DNA of 64,000 bases from Lepidostoma basale (GCA_022606425.2 JAHDVF020000875.1:1054001-1118000); one strand, 5' to 3'. Positions 29,251 to 40,769 are shown, counted from the stretch's first letter. Program-made: numbers and translations. The notes: generated by a model from the letters alone, not told the origin.

Positions 29251-30690
29251 TATTTTGGTATGTACAGGTTTAAATTTTGAATTAATTGGTTTATTTTGTT
29301 ACATAAGAATATAGACAATTTATATGAAGGAGTCTGGTTGTAATGAATGCTTTTGTAAAAATTTTGTTATTTATTTAGCACAATCATAACTGCATTGATT
29401 AGCATAGTTATTGGTAGTTATTTTTGCCGTTCAGGTAAAGTTTCTAAAATCTCCTACATATAATATTAACACATTTCCACGCAACTCTTGCAATGCTCGA
29501 TCAAGAGCCTCGAGTATTTTTTTTTAATATACTGCTTAGTGAACACTTGGAATTCATTAATTGTATGGAAGTTAAAAATTTGCCATATGCGCCTCTTCGA
29601 TGTCCGCCTTATGCCAATTCCAATATTATTTTTTTTTATTTCTAGGAAACAATATTAATTAATCAGAGATCGGAATGGAATCGGTCATATAGCAGGGACA
29701 ACGGATGATAAGATGCACCCTGGAGTAGCGGGCGAGAAACAACTGGCAGAATTTTGAATGGTATTGCGCTATTTTATTAATGTTATTTAATTATTATGAT
29801 TTTAATTAGTTATTTAAAATACAATTAATATGACATTTGATGAATTCAAACATAAAGGTGTTCTTTATACGCGTACTTTGGTCAGGGAAATATTAAAATT
29901 ACCACAGCAACGATAAGAAAGTTCTAATGATATACAATATCAATTTATTCGTTTTACTTACGTGTCATTTTAGGTTATGACGTTTCGTTGTGTAATAATT
30001 AGTTAATTGGTATAATCTATTTTAATAATGTTATTTTAATGTAAAATTGTTCTGGCAGGGCGAAAATCTATATCTTTGGGATTAGATATTAAGTTTTGAT
30101 AAAATAATTGCCTGGTTGTGAGAGACCACTGGTCTAATGGGGATATTTTTGTATTGGGATTGAAATTATTTTGATAATGAGTGCATATTGGTGCATCTGC
30201 ATGTTGCAATTCTTCTTTATTTTCCATTCCACTGAGTAATTCCAGCAGCACACATACCCAAATACACTATGAGTTACTTCAGCTCTTTTAGTTTTTCTCT
30301 GAAAACAAATGCTGTGATAGGTAAACATATCCTTATATGCAGCATTAGCTGCCTCAGTTAGAAGAGTCCAGTAATATTCCATTTTTGACCATTAAATTCT
30401 ACATTATGCTGAGATTTAAAATATTCAAAGATAATTAAATTGCTTTCAGGTTATTTCATTTGCTTGAGGATGGGGAAGACAACGCAAAAGATAATGGATT
30501 GCGCATGTGCAGAGGATGGGGAAAACAACGCAGAAGATACTGGAATTCGCATGTCCAGAGGATGGATCCCACACTTCGATATATGCGTATCACAAGACAA
30601 TGTTGTTATCTTTATGAACTAATTTGGAATGGTATGTACAGGTTTAAATTGGATTAATTGGTTTAATTCGTTACATAAGAATATAGACAA
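29251..30690. other. Helitron-like interior, repeated scraps
   Basis: No gene. 29540-29790 (ATGCGCCTCTTCGATGTCCG, GGTCATATAGCAGGGACAAC) is repeated at 32600-32830; 28440-28510 is repeated at 29868-29940 (TATACGCATACTTTCGTCAG). 30470-30580 holds two short LINE-C-type pieces (GACAACGCAAAAGATAATGG, AACAACGCAGAAGATACTGG) side by side. Confidence 0.5.
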
Positions 30691-30694
30691 TTTA

Positions 30695-31150
30695 TGTTTA
30701 CAACTCCATGATACATTCTCATCTGTCTTACCTTTCCTGTATTTGGGGCTTTATTACAAAGAAGAAAGCTAATGAGATTCAGGTGATCCAAAATCGGGCT
30801 GTTAGAAATATTTTCCGTCTACCGTGGTACACTCATGTAAGGGCCCTATATTCTCAGACGAAAATAATTCCATTTCAAATCCATCCAAAATTAGAGATCA
30901 CTAAAACTATACTACAAATAATAAAGTCATCAACGCACTCTAATACTCGACCAATATTCAATACGGACGTACACCAACATGATACGCGCTCACAGAATAA
31001 GAAGCATTCAACTAGATTCGGTGTAAAATCCTTACAATTTATAGCCTCTACAGAATTTAATAAACTCCCTAATGATTTAATAATGATGTCGAACCAAAAA
31101 CTTCAATCTGATCAACTTAAAAGTAATTTTTACATTACATTTTTACATTT
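30695..31150 (+). mobile_element. jockey/CR1-like LINE C-terminal ORF
   Basis: Frame 30708-31196: MIHSHLSYLSCIWGFITKKK, ANEIQVIQNRAVRNIFRLPW, YTHVRALYSQTKIIPFQIHP, ending SLQFIASTEFNKLPNDLIMM. The pattern HSHLSYLSxIWG...IQVIQNRAVRxIF...LPW...LY is the usual region between RT and C-terminus. Open for ~145 codons with no stop; its 3' part overlaps the segmental repeat. Confidence 0.75.
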
Positions 31151-31675
31151 TTACATTACACATAAGCTACTTTTAGTAGTTTTCATTCATATATGAAAAT
31201 TCCATTATTAATTTCAGGTAAGGTTTTTAAATTTACAGTTTATAGACAATAATTAAGCACATTCCCAAACGTGCCACCTATACGAGTATATCTGAATTTT
31301 GTGTTGCTCGGGCTTTCACAGTAGTAGGTTCGTCCGCCTGAAATATGCTTCCTGCACGCCTCAGATGCATTGACAATCCGACAGACTTTAAATATCACCT
31401 AAAAACCCACCTTTTCAAATTATCGCATAAAATGTTAACAACGGTTGTCTGTATATCAATAAACAATATTATATCACATTTGCACAAAACATTCATATGT
31501 TTAGAGAAACAAAATTCTTGATTTTGTTGTCCATGAAATTCACATCAGAGCCAATAAATTAAGTTTCTACGATCGTGATTTCGCTGTTGTCACATGCACC
31601 TTTCATGACTAAAAACAATGTCAAAGCGCCCTTGAGGTGAGCTATTCACGAAAACGGCGATTATACAAATTAAAC
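31138..31675. repeat. Segmental repeat, copy 2
   Basis: See 28590-29250; starts ACATTACACATAAGCTACTT. Few substitutions separate the copies (for example TATACGAGTATATCTG against ATATATCTG), so the duplication is younger than the LINE pieces in it. Confidence 0.8.
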
Positions 31676-31679
31676 AAAC

Positions 31680-31870
31680 AAACAAACCATCACGCCGTTT
31701 CCCCACAGGGGTAGGCAGAGAGAATGGACCATAACACTACTCTATCCTGGCAAACCTCTCTAGCTTCCTCCACATTCATACAACGAGTCATACACGCATG
31801 TCGATTCCTCCGACTTCTAACATGACCAACCTTTAAAATCTGATTAGTTTAATTAATTTGACAAATCAAT
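31680..31870 (-). mobile_element. LINE-A 3' fragment
   Basis: Tail here is AAACAAACAAACAAACC rather than CTAACTAACTAACC, followed by ATCACGCCGTTTCCCCACAG and GGGTAGGCAGAGAGAATGGA. About 150 bases of the C-terminal arm (MTRCMNVEEARE-type on minus) follow. Confidence 0.7.
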
Positions 31871-31978
31871 CAAATTAATCAGATTAAAAGGTTTTATTAG
31901 TTTTATCGTTTTTGTAAAGAATTTTGACAGGGGTAGAAATAAATTTTTCATTTGTTCCAATGACAATTTGAATCATTT

Positions 31979-32490
31979 CTTCAATATTATTTTTAAGTTC
32001 TTGCTGGTTAAGTGCCTTACTACAGATAATTTAAAAAATGGTGGATACGTGTAACATAAATTAAATAAACACAAAAGTCCGGATCGTCCAAGTCAACATG
32101 TGCAACATCGAAAAAAACATTATGTGTTATTACATTATGTGCTAAATTAAAAAACAGTGGATACGTGGAACATATTATAAATTAAATAGACAATATGTGC
32201 ACCGTCTAAAAAGAACATTTTGTGTAAAATTATTTTTATTTTGTTATTTTATTTTATATCATTGTATTTTATATTATTTGTTTTAGATTTATTTTGTGGG
32301 TGTTGGACGATCGAAGTGTGCGCGGGAGATGCCTATTGGTGGCGATGAGGTTCGCAACCCATCACACCGCGCCTCCCGCGGGGCGAAAAGAGAAGGATGG
32401 AGTGCCGCATCAGTAAAAGTGTGACAGTCCATTCTCTCTGCTTACACTTTCGGGGAGACGGCGTGATGGTTAGTTAGTTAGTTAGTTAAT
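31979..32490 (+). mobile_element. SINE-like element with LINE-A tail, long form
   Basis: The ~500 bases from TTCTTCAATATTA to GGCGTGATGG (TTAG)n are repeated at 56601-57092. The 5' three quarters are AT-rich and noncoding (two related sub-blocks with GGTGGATACGTG and AAGTCCGGATCGTCC); then GCGGGAGATGCCTATTGGTG, the shared GC-rich module and the LINE-A end. No pol III boxes seen in the head. Confidence 0.7.
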
Positions 32491-32559
32491 TTGACAAATT
32501 AGCCTAATTATTATTATTATTATTATGCATATAGCATGAACTGCCTTTTATATGAAGAA

Positions 32560-33130
32560 TATCTTCAGCAAACAAGTGAAAAACAGTTGTAATTCATTCA
32601 TTGTATGGAAATTTAAATTTTGCCTTATGCGCCTCTTCGGTGTCCGCCTTATGGCAATTCAAATTTTTTTTTTTTTAATTCCAGGGCCCAAAATTGATGA
32701 ATCAAGGATCGGACCAAAGTTGCCGATGCAGCGTGTAAAATAACTAATGTTTAAATGGAATGGGATCGGTCATAAAGCAAGGACAACGGGTGATAAGATC
32801 TTCTGGCCTGGAGTGGCGAAAGAGAAACAGCTACACAAATTCTGGCAGATCACAAGCAAGATGGTCTGATGACATTAAACGAGTGGCAGGAGGTCAATGG
32901 CGCAGAGCGGCGAGGGATACAGTTGTGGAAGTCGGGAAGGGAGGCTTTTGTAGTATTATCATCTATATTACTATTCCACGCCAGCGGACTCGCAGTGCTG
33001 AAATCACGATCGTAGAAACTTACTTTATTGGCTCTGATGTGAATTTCATGGACAACAAAATCAAGAGTTTTGTTTCTTTAATATAATGAATGTTTTCTGC
33101 AAATGTGATATAATATTGTTTATTTGATTA
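32560..33130 (+). mobile_element. LINE fragment in the Helitron-like block
   Basis: Plus frame 32760-32950: GSVIKQGQRVI, LEWRKRNSYTNSGRSQARWS, DDIKRVAGGQWRRAARDTVV, which is the GRxxxRWxDDI...G--W---A-D tail of RTE-like elements. Followed at 32998-33125 by an inverted copy of part of the segmental repeat. Confidence 0.65.
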
Positions 33131-33392
33131 CTAAATTTCATATAAAATATTCAAAAAATAGTTTTTCAATTACATTAGTAATATGTATTCAAGTTTATAA
33201 TTCACAGCGAGTTTGCTTGGATTGAAACTTTGTTTTAAAGATATAGACACACATTTTTGCATCCATACACATGGCATTTAATCCAATAAATAAACGAATT
33301 GTTATTGAACTTTAATTGTATTTGTTGAATATATATTGGGTTTATTTATGTACTCGAATTTAGCAATAGCGAAGCGTTGCCGGGTCAGCTAG

Positions 33393-33870
33393 TTGCCTTA
33401 TAAAATAGAAACGTATTAAATTATAAATAAATAAAACGATAAAATCCCGTATTTGTCTACAAGTATTTGTATACATTCAAAATATTGTATGCAAAAAACT
33501 GGTCCAAGTTAAAAGCATAAAAATAGGAGAAACATCTCCAGGCGTAATCTAGCACTGTATGATAATTGCAAGGCCTTTCACAGTGCATTTCTGCTTAATG
33601 CTTCCCAATCTTAATGGATGGCGCCGCGCAAGTGTAGATTGAACTAAAAAATGTGAAGTGCTGCGCAGCATTCTAGCATATATACATCTTCCAAAAATTT
33701 GTCAGACGTGGTGGTCGTAAGAAGGGCGGAATGGGGAATGTTGTTAGAAATAAAACGATCGCTTAACCCAACCAATGAAAAGTCATAAGTCCTGTAAGCG
33801 CCTCGACCACCGTATTCTGTTCCCAGAAAACAATTTACATCTTCGTCTCTATTGAGATACAATTAATCCT
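33393..33870 (-). mobile_element. MITE-M1, near full length
   Basis: Reads GTATTTGTATACATTCAAAA (about 33465), GGATGGCGCCGCGCAAGTGT, TTGTCAGACGTGGTGGTCGT, and ends TTGAGATACAATTAATCC. This ~440-base copy shows the internal order of the family and joins the two halves seen at 8188-8345 and 10075-10440. Confidence 0.75.
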
Positions 33871-33874
33871 AATA

Positions 33875-34055
33875 AAAAAATAAAACGATGTTTTTAACTA
33901 TATCACTTTTGTCTTTATTACGACAGCGACCGGTTTCGCCAGGCTCGCTGGCATCGACAGACCAGTCTGATGTAGTTAAAAAAACAGTGTTTTATTTAAT
34001 TTTTATTTAAAATGAGCTTCCATTAATAGATTTCAGTAAAATCATTTGATTATCA
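33875..34055 (-). mobile_element. Hammerhead element, single-arm copy
   Basis: Same family as 7110-7355 but with a central deletion: CGACAGCGACCGGTTTCGCC, AGGCTCGCTGGCATCGACAG then ACCAGTCTG and straight into TGTAGTTAAAAAAACAGTG. It keeps one hammerhead core on the minus strand (about 33927-33959) with CTGTCGA, GCCAGCGAGCCTGGC, GAAA, CCGG, UC. Ends GGAAGCTCATTTTAAATAAA on minus. Confidence 0.65.
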
Positions 34056-34234
34056 TAGAAACATATCAATCCTATAAATTTATAATTATAATACAATTTC
34101 TAAAAAAAAACGAAAACTGATGCTGAAAGGTAAATCCAAAATAAAAATGTTTAGAAATGAATACAGAAATTCTCGGTTCAAAATAATTGGTTAGATTTTG
34201 AATATATCGCATAATAATTTACACAAATATAAAA

Positions 34235-34750
34235 TAACTAACTAGCCATCACGCCGTTTCCCAGGAGGGGTAGAGAGAGGATGGACCGTCATACTGCTTT
34301 GTCCTGACATACATCTCTCTAATTCATTTATATATTCCTCATACATCGTAATATGCACGCTCTTTGATTTTTCCGACTTCGAATTTGGCCGCCTTTAAGA
34401 ATTTGATTAATTTGGTCATGTCTTGCTTTCCTTGGTCTTCCACGGCTTCTCTTTCCACTCACACTGCTTGTATACAACATTTTAACCATTCTTCTTTCTC
34501 CCATTCCTTCCAAATGTCTAAAGCTCAGGGATCCTTTTTTAATTTTACTTATGATGCAATAATCTACCTTACATTTCATCCGTATTTCGTCATTTGGTAT
34601 TCTATCATATATTGTTTTCTTACTCATTCTTCTCAGTGATATCATTTCTACGGCATTTATATCCTACTTTCATCCTTCTTTTTCCAGCTCTAAGCTTCAC
34701 TTCCATACATTAGGGTTGTCACTAGAACTCCATTATGTATAGCCATCTAT
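34235..34750 (-). mobile_element. LINE-A 3' fragment
   Basis: Minus ORF 34328-34645: MISLRRMSKKTIYDRIPNDE, IRMKCKVDYCIISKIKKGSL, RRMVKMLYTSSVSGKRSRGR and PRKARHDQINQILKGGQI. A small deletion removes WFG. Tail complement AACTAACTAGCCATCACGCC at 34237. Confidence 0.8.
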
Positions 34751-34904
34751 TATTAAAACAAATAACAAAAAACAGAAAAGAACATGAGGTTCGGTACAAA
34801 AAAACACATTTGTTTTGTTGTCTTTTCTTAATTCATCTTCACTTCGTACTATTAATTTTAAAATGATTTCATTCATATCATGTTGTAATATAATATAAAA
34901 CGAG

Positions 34905-35110
34905 TTGTGTGTTTAATTAACATAAAGTGTTTTTAATTTAATTAAAATCGTGTCGCTGTATTAGCAATTTCATTTAAGATAAATCTTACACACTCCAGTT
35001 GGCCACAAAATAATATCTTATACGAGTATATAGCCACAAAACGCGTTTCATAGCCAGCTTGGCTAAATCATCAGCCCACTACAGGACTGGTTAATAATGC
35101 ACTGTTTTAT
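34905..35110 (-). mobile_element. Element arm with hammerhead core
   Basis: Unlike the palindromes this is a single arm. The core at 35040-35074 is followed on minus by GTGGCTATATACTCGTATAA and GGCCAACTGGAGTGTGTAAG. No ORF. Flanks not defined. Confidence 0.5.
35040..35074 (-). ncRNA. Hammerhead ribozyme-like motif
   Basis: CTGATGA is a perfect CUGANGA box (complement at 35068-35074). Stem II TTAGCCAAGCTGGCTA, GAAA, palindromic CGCG and UU. The base before the cleavage site would be U rather than the preferred C, which usually lowers activity. No good stem I found. Confidence 0.6.
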
Positions 35111-35394
35111 TTCTGTGTCACCTCGGTGAATTTCGGCCAAATTGACTCCCTAAAGGGAATAAGGGAGCGTGCCCTAACTACCGAAATACCTGTTTATCAT
35201 TTCCCGCGAACACCCTGCCATCGCACGAGCTCATCTGTATTCTGGACTATTTTTGTATAATGTATCGTGTATGTGACTGCGTCCTAGTCAAACTAAGAAA
35301 TATCCACCGTTTAAAAATCTCGAGTTCAAGTTCGAGAAGACAAGTAAATAAACTTGTCTTCTTTTTCTTCTTTTTCCTCTTTATAATAATAATC

Positions 35395-35520
35395 TTTTTC
35401 TTCGCGTGCCGTATCAGGTCCCCCTGACGTTGGCAATCACTCCGGCAAAGGCTTCTCTATCTTGCGCAACCCGGAACAGCTCCCCCACGAAGTCCAACAA
35501 GTTTTATGGAGTTATTAGGG
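35395..35520 (-). mobile_element. LINE-E 3' scrap
   Basis: CGTGCCGTATCAGGTCCCCC, TGACGTTGGCAATCACTCCG, GCAAAGGCTTCTCTATCTTG match the complement of the LINE-E 3' end at 43050-43130. Confidence 0.7.
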
Positions 35521-35739
35521 ATGATGTCAATTCCGAATGTTGATATCGTAGCATGATCGATTAAGTGCTGGCGCTTCATTGAGGCGGTCCAGAGAAATTT
35601 CGTTTTGGAAGGGTTGAATATATTATACTAACGTATATATTATACTAACGCTGTCACATCAAAATGTTATTAGAAAAAACTGGACAATTGTTTGTTGTAT
35701 GCTTGCCTTCATTTTGTGTTATAAACTCATTTTTGTTAA

Positions 35740-36250
35740 TAATTAATGATCATCATTTTAATCACTATCAGGCTATATCCGTCCACTCCTGGACGCAGCC
35801 CTCCTCCATCTGCTTCCATGTCGGCCGATCTTGGACACCACGCATCCATGTCGTACCGGCGGATTTTTAATGTCGTCTCTCCTTTTAATTTGGGGACGTC
35901 CTGGGTTTTGGGTCACAGTTTTAGGACGCCAGCAAAGGAGGCGTTTGATCCATCTATTGTCAGAGCTGCGAGCGTCATGGCCTGTCCAGCGTTATTCTAG
36001 CGATGTCATTTTTCCGATGATGTCCGACAATCCAGTTCTTGTTCTAATAGTGATGTTTCTCACCCTGTCTACTATAATAATTTCCAACATTGCTCCTTCC
36101 TTAGCTCTTTGGACAATTCTCAATTTAATTGCGTTTTTGTAAGACAATGTTATATTTTCAAACCCATAAGTTAACACCAGTAGGAAGCAGCAGTCAAACA
36201 TCTTCCGTTTAAGGTTAATGGGGTTTGTGGATTTTTCAATATAAGGTACA
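35740..36250 (-). mobile_element. LINE-D-type fragment
   Basis: Plus-strand TCCGTCCACTCCTGGACGCA, CTCCATCTGCTTCCATGTCG mark the complement of the tail domain. Minus ORF 35992-36201 encodes LVLTYGFENITLSYKNAIKL, RIVQRAKEGAMLEIIIVDRV, RNITIRTRTGLSDIIGKM. Frameshifted. Confidence 0.7.
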
Positions 36251-36334
36251 ATTTACGGAAGGCAGCCCAACCCAAACCAATTCTTCGGTCGATTTCCGCG
36301 GTTTGATTTAATGATGCGTTGTAATAACTTTGCG

Positions 36335-37000
36335 ACTGCCAGACTTTTCTTTCCTGACATATTTATCTCGCTTCATTCATTCATTCTTTCCAAATGTCCA
36401 AACCATCTTAATGATCCTTTCATTATTTGATTCATAACACCATCATTCGCATCGAATTCACTTCTTATGTTTTCATTCGACACTCTATCATACACAGAGT
36501 ATCACATTCGTCTAAGAGATCTCATTTCTACTGCATTTATTCTACTTTCATCCTTCTTTTGCCAGTTCCATGCTTCGCTTCCATACATAAGGGTCGGTAG
36601 AAGAACACCATTGTGCACTGCCATTTTGACTTTTTTCGATAGGTTTTTGTTTGCGATGACAACTTTAAGTGCACCATTCACTTTGTTGCCTGCCCCAACC
36701 CTTCTTACAACATCCCTCTCTACTCGTTCATCTTTTGTAAACAAAATACACGAACTCATCTACTTGCTCCAAATTTTCACCATTCACGCTAATGTTGCAG
36801 ACTGTCACATTCATCGTCAGATCATTTCGCATGCATACCTCATACATACTATTCACCAGGACTTGTTGTTAATGCTCGTTGTCTGCAAATAGGACAGCGT
36901 CATCCGCATACAAGAGACAGCTTACTGATACTTCGCTCATTTTGGCACCTACTTCCAACCCTTTCAGCTCTTTCATAATATTATATTCAAACATAATATA
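36335..37000 (-). mobile_element. LINE-A with RT catalytic block
   Basis: Minus: SVSCLLYADDAVLFADNEH (36900-36960, YADD intact), NISVNGENLEQVDEFVYF, VERDVVRRVGAGNKVNGALK, VVIANKNLSKKVKMAVHNGV, LLPTLMYGSEAWNWQKKDES and AVEMRSLRRM. It lacks the 3' tail arm. Reading order shows what precedes the C-terminal arm in this family. Confidence 0.82.
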
Positions 37001-37544
37001 ATATAATACGAGTACATGTTTCATAATATAATATTTAATTATGATACATAAAATAATATTCAAACTACAGTTTTTCGGTATTTGCTCAGACATAATCTGT
37101 TTTTATAAAAAGAGGACAATATAACTATTTATAAAATATAATGTCGTTAAGTTATGGAATGTTATAACCAAACTAACCGTTAATTTTGGGGGTTCGATTA
37201 CTTTGATGAATTCCCAGATCAAGGAGTGTTACTGCAACACACACATTATATTTAGCAATGATTTCTCTAGCCACCCTGATTACCAACGGATACTCGTGAG
37301 GAACTAATGAAAGTAAAGATGAGAAACCAGGGATTCAATCGGCTGTTCGTGAGTTAATTGCGAATGTACCTACCTACTTTTAAATTAAGAACATTAAAAA
37401 TCCAATCGAAAAATTACAACATCCAACTTAATAAAAAAAAAAAAGATTTCTGTTCTTCAAACAATTGTTAATCAGATATTTCAAAGTGAAGTAAATGTTT
37501 TAAAGTATTTTTATTTTTATAAAGATGTTTTTTTTGCTCCTATA
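37001..37544. other. No gene recognised
   Basis: AT-rich. A local repeat of ATAATATAATAT occurs at 36985-37035. No feature supported. Confidence 0.5.
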
Positions 37545-37835
37545 CTCGCCTTTATTTTGTGTTGTGGATTTATATTTAAATAATTATAATTATACTTTTT
37601 ATTTTCACTGAATTCAGACATGTTTCGGTTACAAGTAACCTTTATCAATGTATACAATTTTAACAATGAAATAAAACAAAGTAATCACTTATATACTAAA
37701 TGGAGATCGAGTTATGTATAAAAGTGGAAGGGGTATAATTAAGATTGAGGAGAGGGGAGATGTAACGGGAACATATCGAGCATGGGAATTGAATTTAAAT
37801 TGAATTAGTTATTTGTTAAACGAGTATTTACATTT
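37545..37835 (-). mobile_element. Penelope-like 3' end with hammerhead
   Basis: Reverse copy of 4880-5135. Minus strand: NLNSIPMLDMF-type coding remnant at 37765-37805, then ACATCTCCCCTCTCCTCAAT, CATTTAGTATATAAGTG, and the ribozyme at 37617-37648. Ends in AATATAAATCCACAACACAA, the flank that also occurs at 2300-2320 and 58051-58085. Confidence 0.65.
37617..37648 (-). ncRNA. Hammerhead ribozyme-like motif
   Basis: TTGATAA (two mismatches to CUGANGA), stem II GGTTACTTGTAACC (perfect), GAAA, palindromic CATG, UC. A better copy than its sister at 5041-5072 because GAAA is intact. Confidence 0.55.
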
Positions 37836-38200
37836 ATCACTGTATCCATTCTAACCATAACACTAATTCGCAATCAAGCACGGAAACGATTAATTCCTTT
37901 TAATGTTATGTTTAAAACGAGAATTTAAACTTATAATTTTCAATTGGATTCAGTTCACTGCACCCATAGAAGTTGATGTAACGGGGGGCGGGTCGGGGGT
38001 ACATGAAATAAGGGATGATAAGTTGACAGGGGGTGTTGGATTGTAGGCAATAAATTATACGAAAATCGAACAGTATGGCTGTTCGCGATAAAAAATGTTA
38101 AAGTTATTTTTTTTCACCGCGATTTAAATTAATTTTCGACAAGGGATTTTTTAATATTGAAAGTTAGTGCTCGTTTAGACATTGATAAGTAGGGTCTTCC
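37836..38200. other. No gene recognised
   Basis: Contains a G-run ACGGGGGGCGGGTCGGGGG near 37980. No ORF or repeat recognised. Confidence 0.45.
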
Positions 38201-38224
38201 GAGATTTATGAATTCTCAATTCCG

Positions 38225-38690
38225 AGGGGAAAGTAACTGAATTTGGTAATTGAAATGTTTTAACCTAAATTTTCTGAAGTAGACGATAAAAAAGGAATTG
38301 GACACTTTTAAATTAACGTGGTTTAATGATATACTGATATATATTATGATATATACGACCTTTATTATTTGATTTTCTTTTCCGAGTCTGATTTTATGAC
38401 CGAGATACACACACTCTTTCACACTTTCTATCTTATTTCCCTCTATAGTAATGTTTTTTTTTTGTTGGACTTAGTATCTTTGTTTTGTCAATATTCATTT
38501 CTAGTCCAATTTTATTGGATGCAATGTGCAGTTCTCTGATCATTGTCTCTAATTCATCTGTGTCCACGCTTATAATGACATCATCGTCTGCAAATCTGAG
38601 GTGATTTAGAAAAACTCCATCTATTTTTACTCCTTTGTCTTCCCGAAATGGTAATCTGTAAAAAGGATTATATACTGTAAAAAAACACAT
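38225..38690 (-). mobile_element. RTE-like reverse transcriptase fragment
   Basis: Minus ORF 38433-38690: GVKIDGVFLNHLRFADDDVI, ISVDTDELETMIRELHIASN and KIGLEMNIDKTKILSP; then after a shift KECVYLGHKIRLGKENQI at 38370-38422. FADD is the catalytic box and N-DKTK plus V-YLGH follow as in RTE elements. No ends seen. Confidence 0.8.
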
Positions 38691-38884
38691 CCTGAAAAAT
38701 ATTGATCCTATTTATTAAGTGTCAATTTTATGTAGGTAGGTGCTTTCTTCGGCAACCCCCGACGGCGATTTTAATATAGCATTTGAGACAACGAGTCGGT
38801 GAGATTCAAGGCTATTTTTATCGTGACGTGTCGGTATCGGCTGATGACTGTCCAGTGTAAATGGACCTTAACTAGTAATAACGG
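38691..38884. other. No feature recognised
   Basis: Short noncoding interval. Confidence 0.4.
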
Positions 38885-39175
38885 TATTTTTTTAAGGATT
38901 AATTGTATCTCAATAGAGACGAATATGTAAATTTATTTAATTTATTTAATTTTATTTTTTGGAAACAGAATATGGTAGTCGAGGCGTTTACAGAACTTAT
39001 GACCTGTCATTGGTTGGGTTAAGCGATCACTTTTTGTTAACAACATTCCCCATTCCGCCCTTCTTACGACCACCACGTCTGACAAAAATTTTTGGAACTC
39101 GTATGCATTTTTAAATAACGGCACATTTTTTAGGTCAATCTACACTAGCGCCATCTATTAAGACTGGTATTTTTT
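38885..39175 (+). mobile_element. MITE-M1
   Basis: AAGGATTAATTGTATCTCAA at 38897, GGAAACAGAATATGGTAGTC, CACCACGTCTGACAAAAATT, GGTCAATCTACACTAGCGCC, CATCTATTA at 39160. The stretch TTTATTTAATTTTATTT near 38935 is a small duplication. Confidence 0.75.
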
Positions 39176-39590
39176 TTTATTAAAATTGTTTTATGACTGA
39201 ATTGGCCGTAGGTAGGATACACAAAAAATAAAAACATTAATTATTATATAATCCATGAACCGGTATAAATAGAACTCTGGCCACCCCTACCATGCCATGG
39301 CGTGATTGTTTATTATAATGCAAAATAAAATATCCATAAAACATGGCCGGCATAAAAGTCAGTTGCGGCCGTTATCGTCAAGACGGCATTTCTCTCCGGA
39401 CGCTTTATGGGCGGGAATAAAGATTTAAAGTTTTATGACCAAAGGAAATCACATCACTAGCATTATGCTTCCGGCTTCCTCTTTTGAATTTATTCAGAAA
39501 ATTTTACAATGACACATAGCCCCGCTTTTAAAATCTAAGGTAAGTACCGCGTAAAATTGTGATGTAAATATTCCTTACTTGCTTCTTTTT
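39176..39590. other. No gene recognised
   Basis: Contains ACCATGCCATGGCGTGATTG; not a LINE-A end. No ORF supported. Confidence 0.4.
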
Positions 39591-40115
39591 AGCTGCAGCC
39601 TCCTTGCGAACGTTCCTAAAGTCCAAGCTTCTTTCCAGAAACACCAAGCTGCGTATTTATAACACCATCATCAAGCCAGTGGTGATATATGGTTCTGAGT
39701 CATGGAAAATGACTCTAAAAGGACAACAAATAATCCACTGGTTTGAGAATAGAATGCTTAGAATTATCCTGGGACCCAGACCCGGTGTTGCAGCGGGAAC
39801 TTGGAGGCGTAGAGCCAACCAAGAGATCCGTACGATGACCCAGCAGCCCCTTATAACGAGCATCGTGAGAGCCGGTCGCCTAGCATGGATTGGGCACGTA
39901 TGCCGAGCCGAAGAGACCAGAGCAATCAAGACCCTGTACGCATCTAGACCGACTGGGATAAGACCTCTAGGAAGGCCTAGACAGCGCCTAACGGACGATG
40001 TTCTGGCTGACCTGGCTAGGTTGGGCGAATCGGACTGCTGAAAGCAAAAGGCGCAGGATCGAGGAGCTTGGCGAAAAATAAGGTGAGGCTAAAACTCTTC
40101 AAGAGTTGTATGGCC
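39591..40115 (+). mobile_element. LINE C-terminal ORF, intact 145 codons
   Basis: MRTFLKSKLLSRNTKLRIYN, TIIKPVVIYGSESWKMTLKG, WFENRMLRIILGPRPGVAAG, LAWIGHVCRAEETRAIKTLY and GIRPLGRPRQRLTDDVLADL, then a stop at 40041; the remainder QKAQDRGAWRK continues after it. Open and well kept compared with other LINE pieces. Distinct family from LINE-A, -C, -D and -E. Confidence 0.8.
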
Positions 40116-40134
40116 ATAGGAAGTAAGTAAGTAC

Positions 40135-40650
40135 TTCTTTTTCTTTGATGGCTCTACAACTCATATTGAGCCTTGACCTCCATCAGTCCTCTCCTCCAAG
40201 CACTTCTGTCACCTGCTGCGGCTTTCCAGTTTCTCATTTGCAGTAGTTGTGCAGTATTCTTCCTCGCGTCATCCTCCCATCGGAGTCTAGGCGTACCGAC
40301 CATTCTACTTCCACCCGGATGTCCCTCAAGGATTCTCTTTAGTGCTCGAGACAACGGCATTCTTTCCAGATGTTCTGTCCATATCAGCTCACCCAGTCTA
40401 GCATGTATCGAGAGCTATGGTGCTTTGTAGACGTTATACACCTCCTAATTAGGATACCTCATACCTCATTCTCCAGGTTCCACCATCGTTCAAGAGCCCC
40501 GGGATTTTTTGTAACACCCTTCTCTCAAATGTGTCCAGCATCTGTGCTGATTTTGCCGCCATCGTCCACATTTCGCACCCGTATGTCACTATTGTTCTGA
40601 CTCCGCTTTTGTAGAGTGTGATTTTTGTTTTTCTGTGGACACTTTTTCGA
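40135..40650 (-). mobile_element. LINE-D-type fragment
   Basis: Minus: VRTIVTYGCEMWTMAAKSAQ, MLDTFERRVLQKIPGLLNDG, then LERMPLSRALKRILEGHPGG, SRMVGTPRLRWEDDARKNTA and DRSAWRRGLMEVKAQYEL. Same arrangement as 19125-19640. Tail to tail with the preceding LINE. Confidence 0.8.
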
Positions 40651-40654
40651 TCTG

Positions 40655-40740
40655 GTCTGGTCTGGTCACCAGAAGATGGCTGCAAGCTGCCGAAACCGGT
40701 CGATGTTAAACACAAGTAGAATCACACTAAATATAATATA
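40655..40740 (+). mobile_element. Hammerhead element, single-arm copy
   Basis: TCTGGTCACCAGAAGATGGC through CGAAACCGGTCGATGTTAAA and CACAAGTAGAATCACACTAA. One arm of the 46541-46815 family. It sits directly between the LINE fragment and a jockey-like LINE. Confidence 0.65.
40670..40701 (+). ncRNA. Hammerhead ribozyme-like motif
   Basis: CAGAAGA at 40670-40676 (one mismatch, U4 to A), stem II GGCTGCAAGCTGCC, GAAA at 40692-40695, palindromic CCGG, UC at 40700-40701. Confidence 0.6.
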
Positions 40741-40769
40741 ATTCCTCTTCCTCATTCCTCTTGGGCATG

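Larger units (their letters stand above)
27379..33392 (+). mobile_element. Helitron-like composite block (candidate)
   Basis: Right end: TAGCAATAGCGAAGCG, TTGCCGGGTCAGCTAG then T at 33393; a CTAG end before T, behind a small GC-rich hairpin region, is the Helitron rule and resembles insect Helitron ends (CGGGCAACAGCTAGT type). Left end: TCTACATATAAATAAAACTC AATGTCCC resembles the TCTACA...ATAAA starts. No Rep/helicase ORF is seen, so non-autonomous at best. The interior holds direct copies (28717-29243 and 31138-31668) and LINE scraps. The link between both ends is inference. Confidence 0.4.
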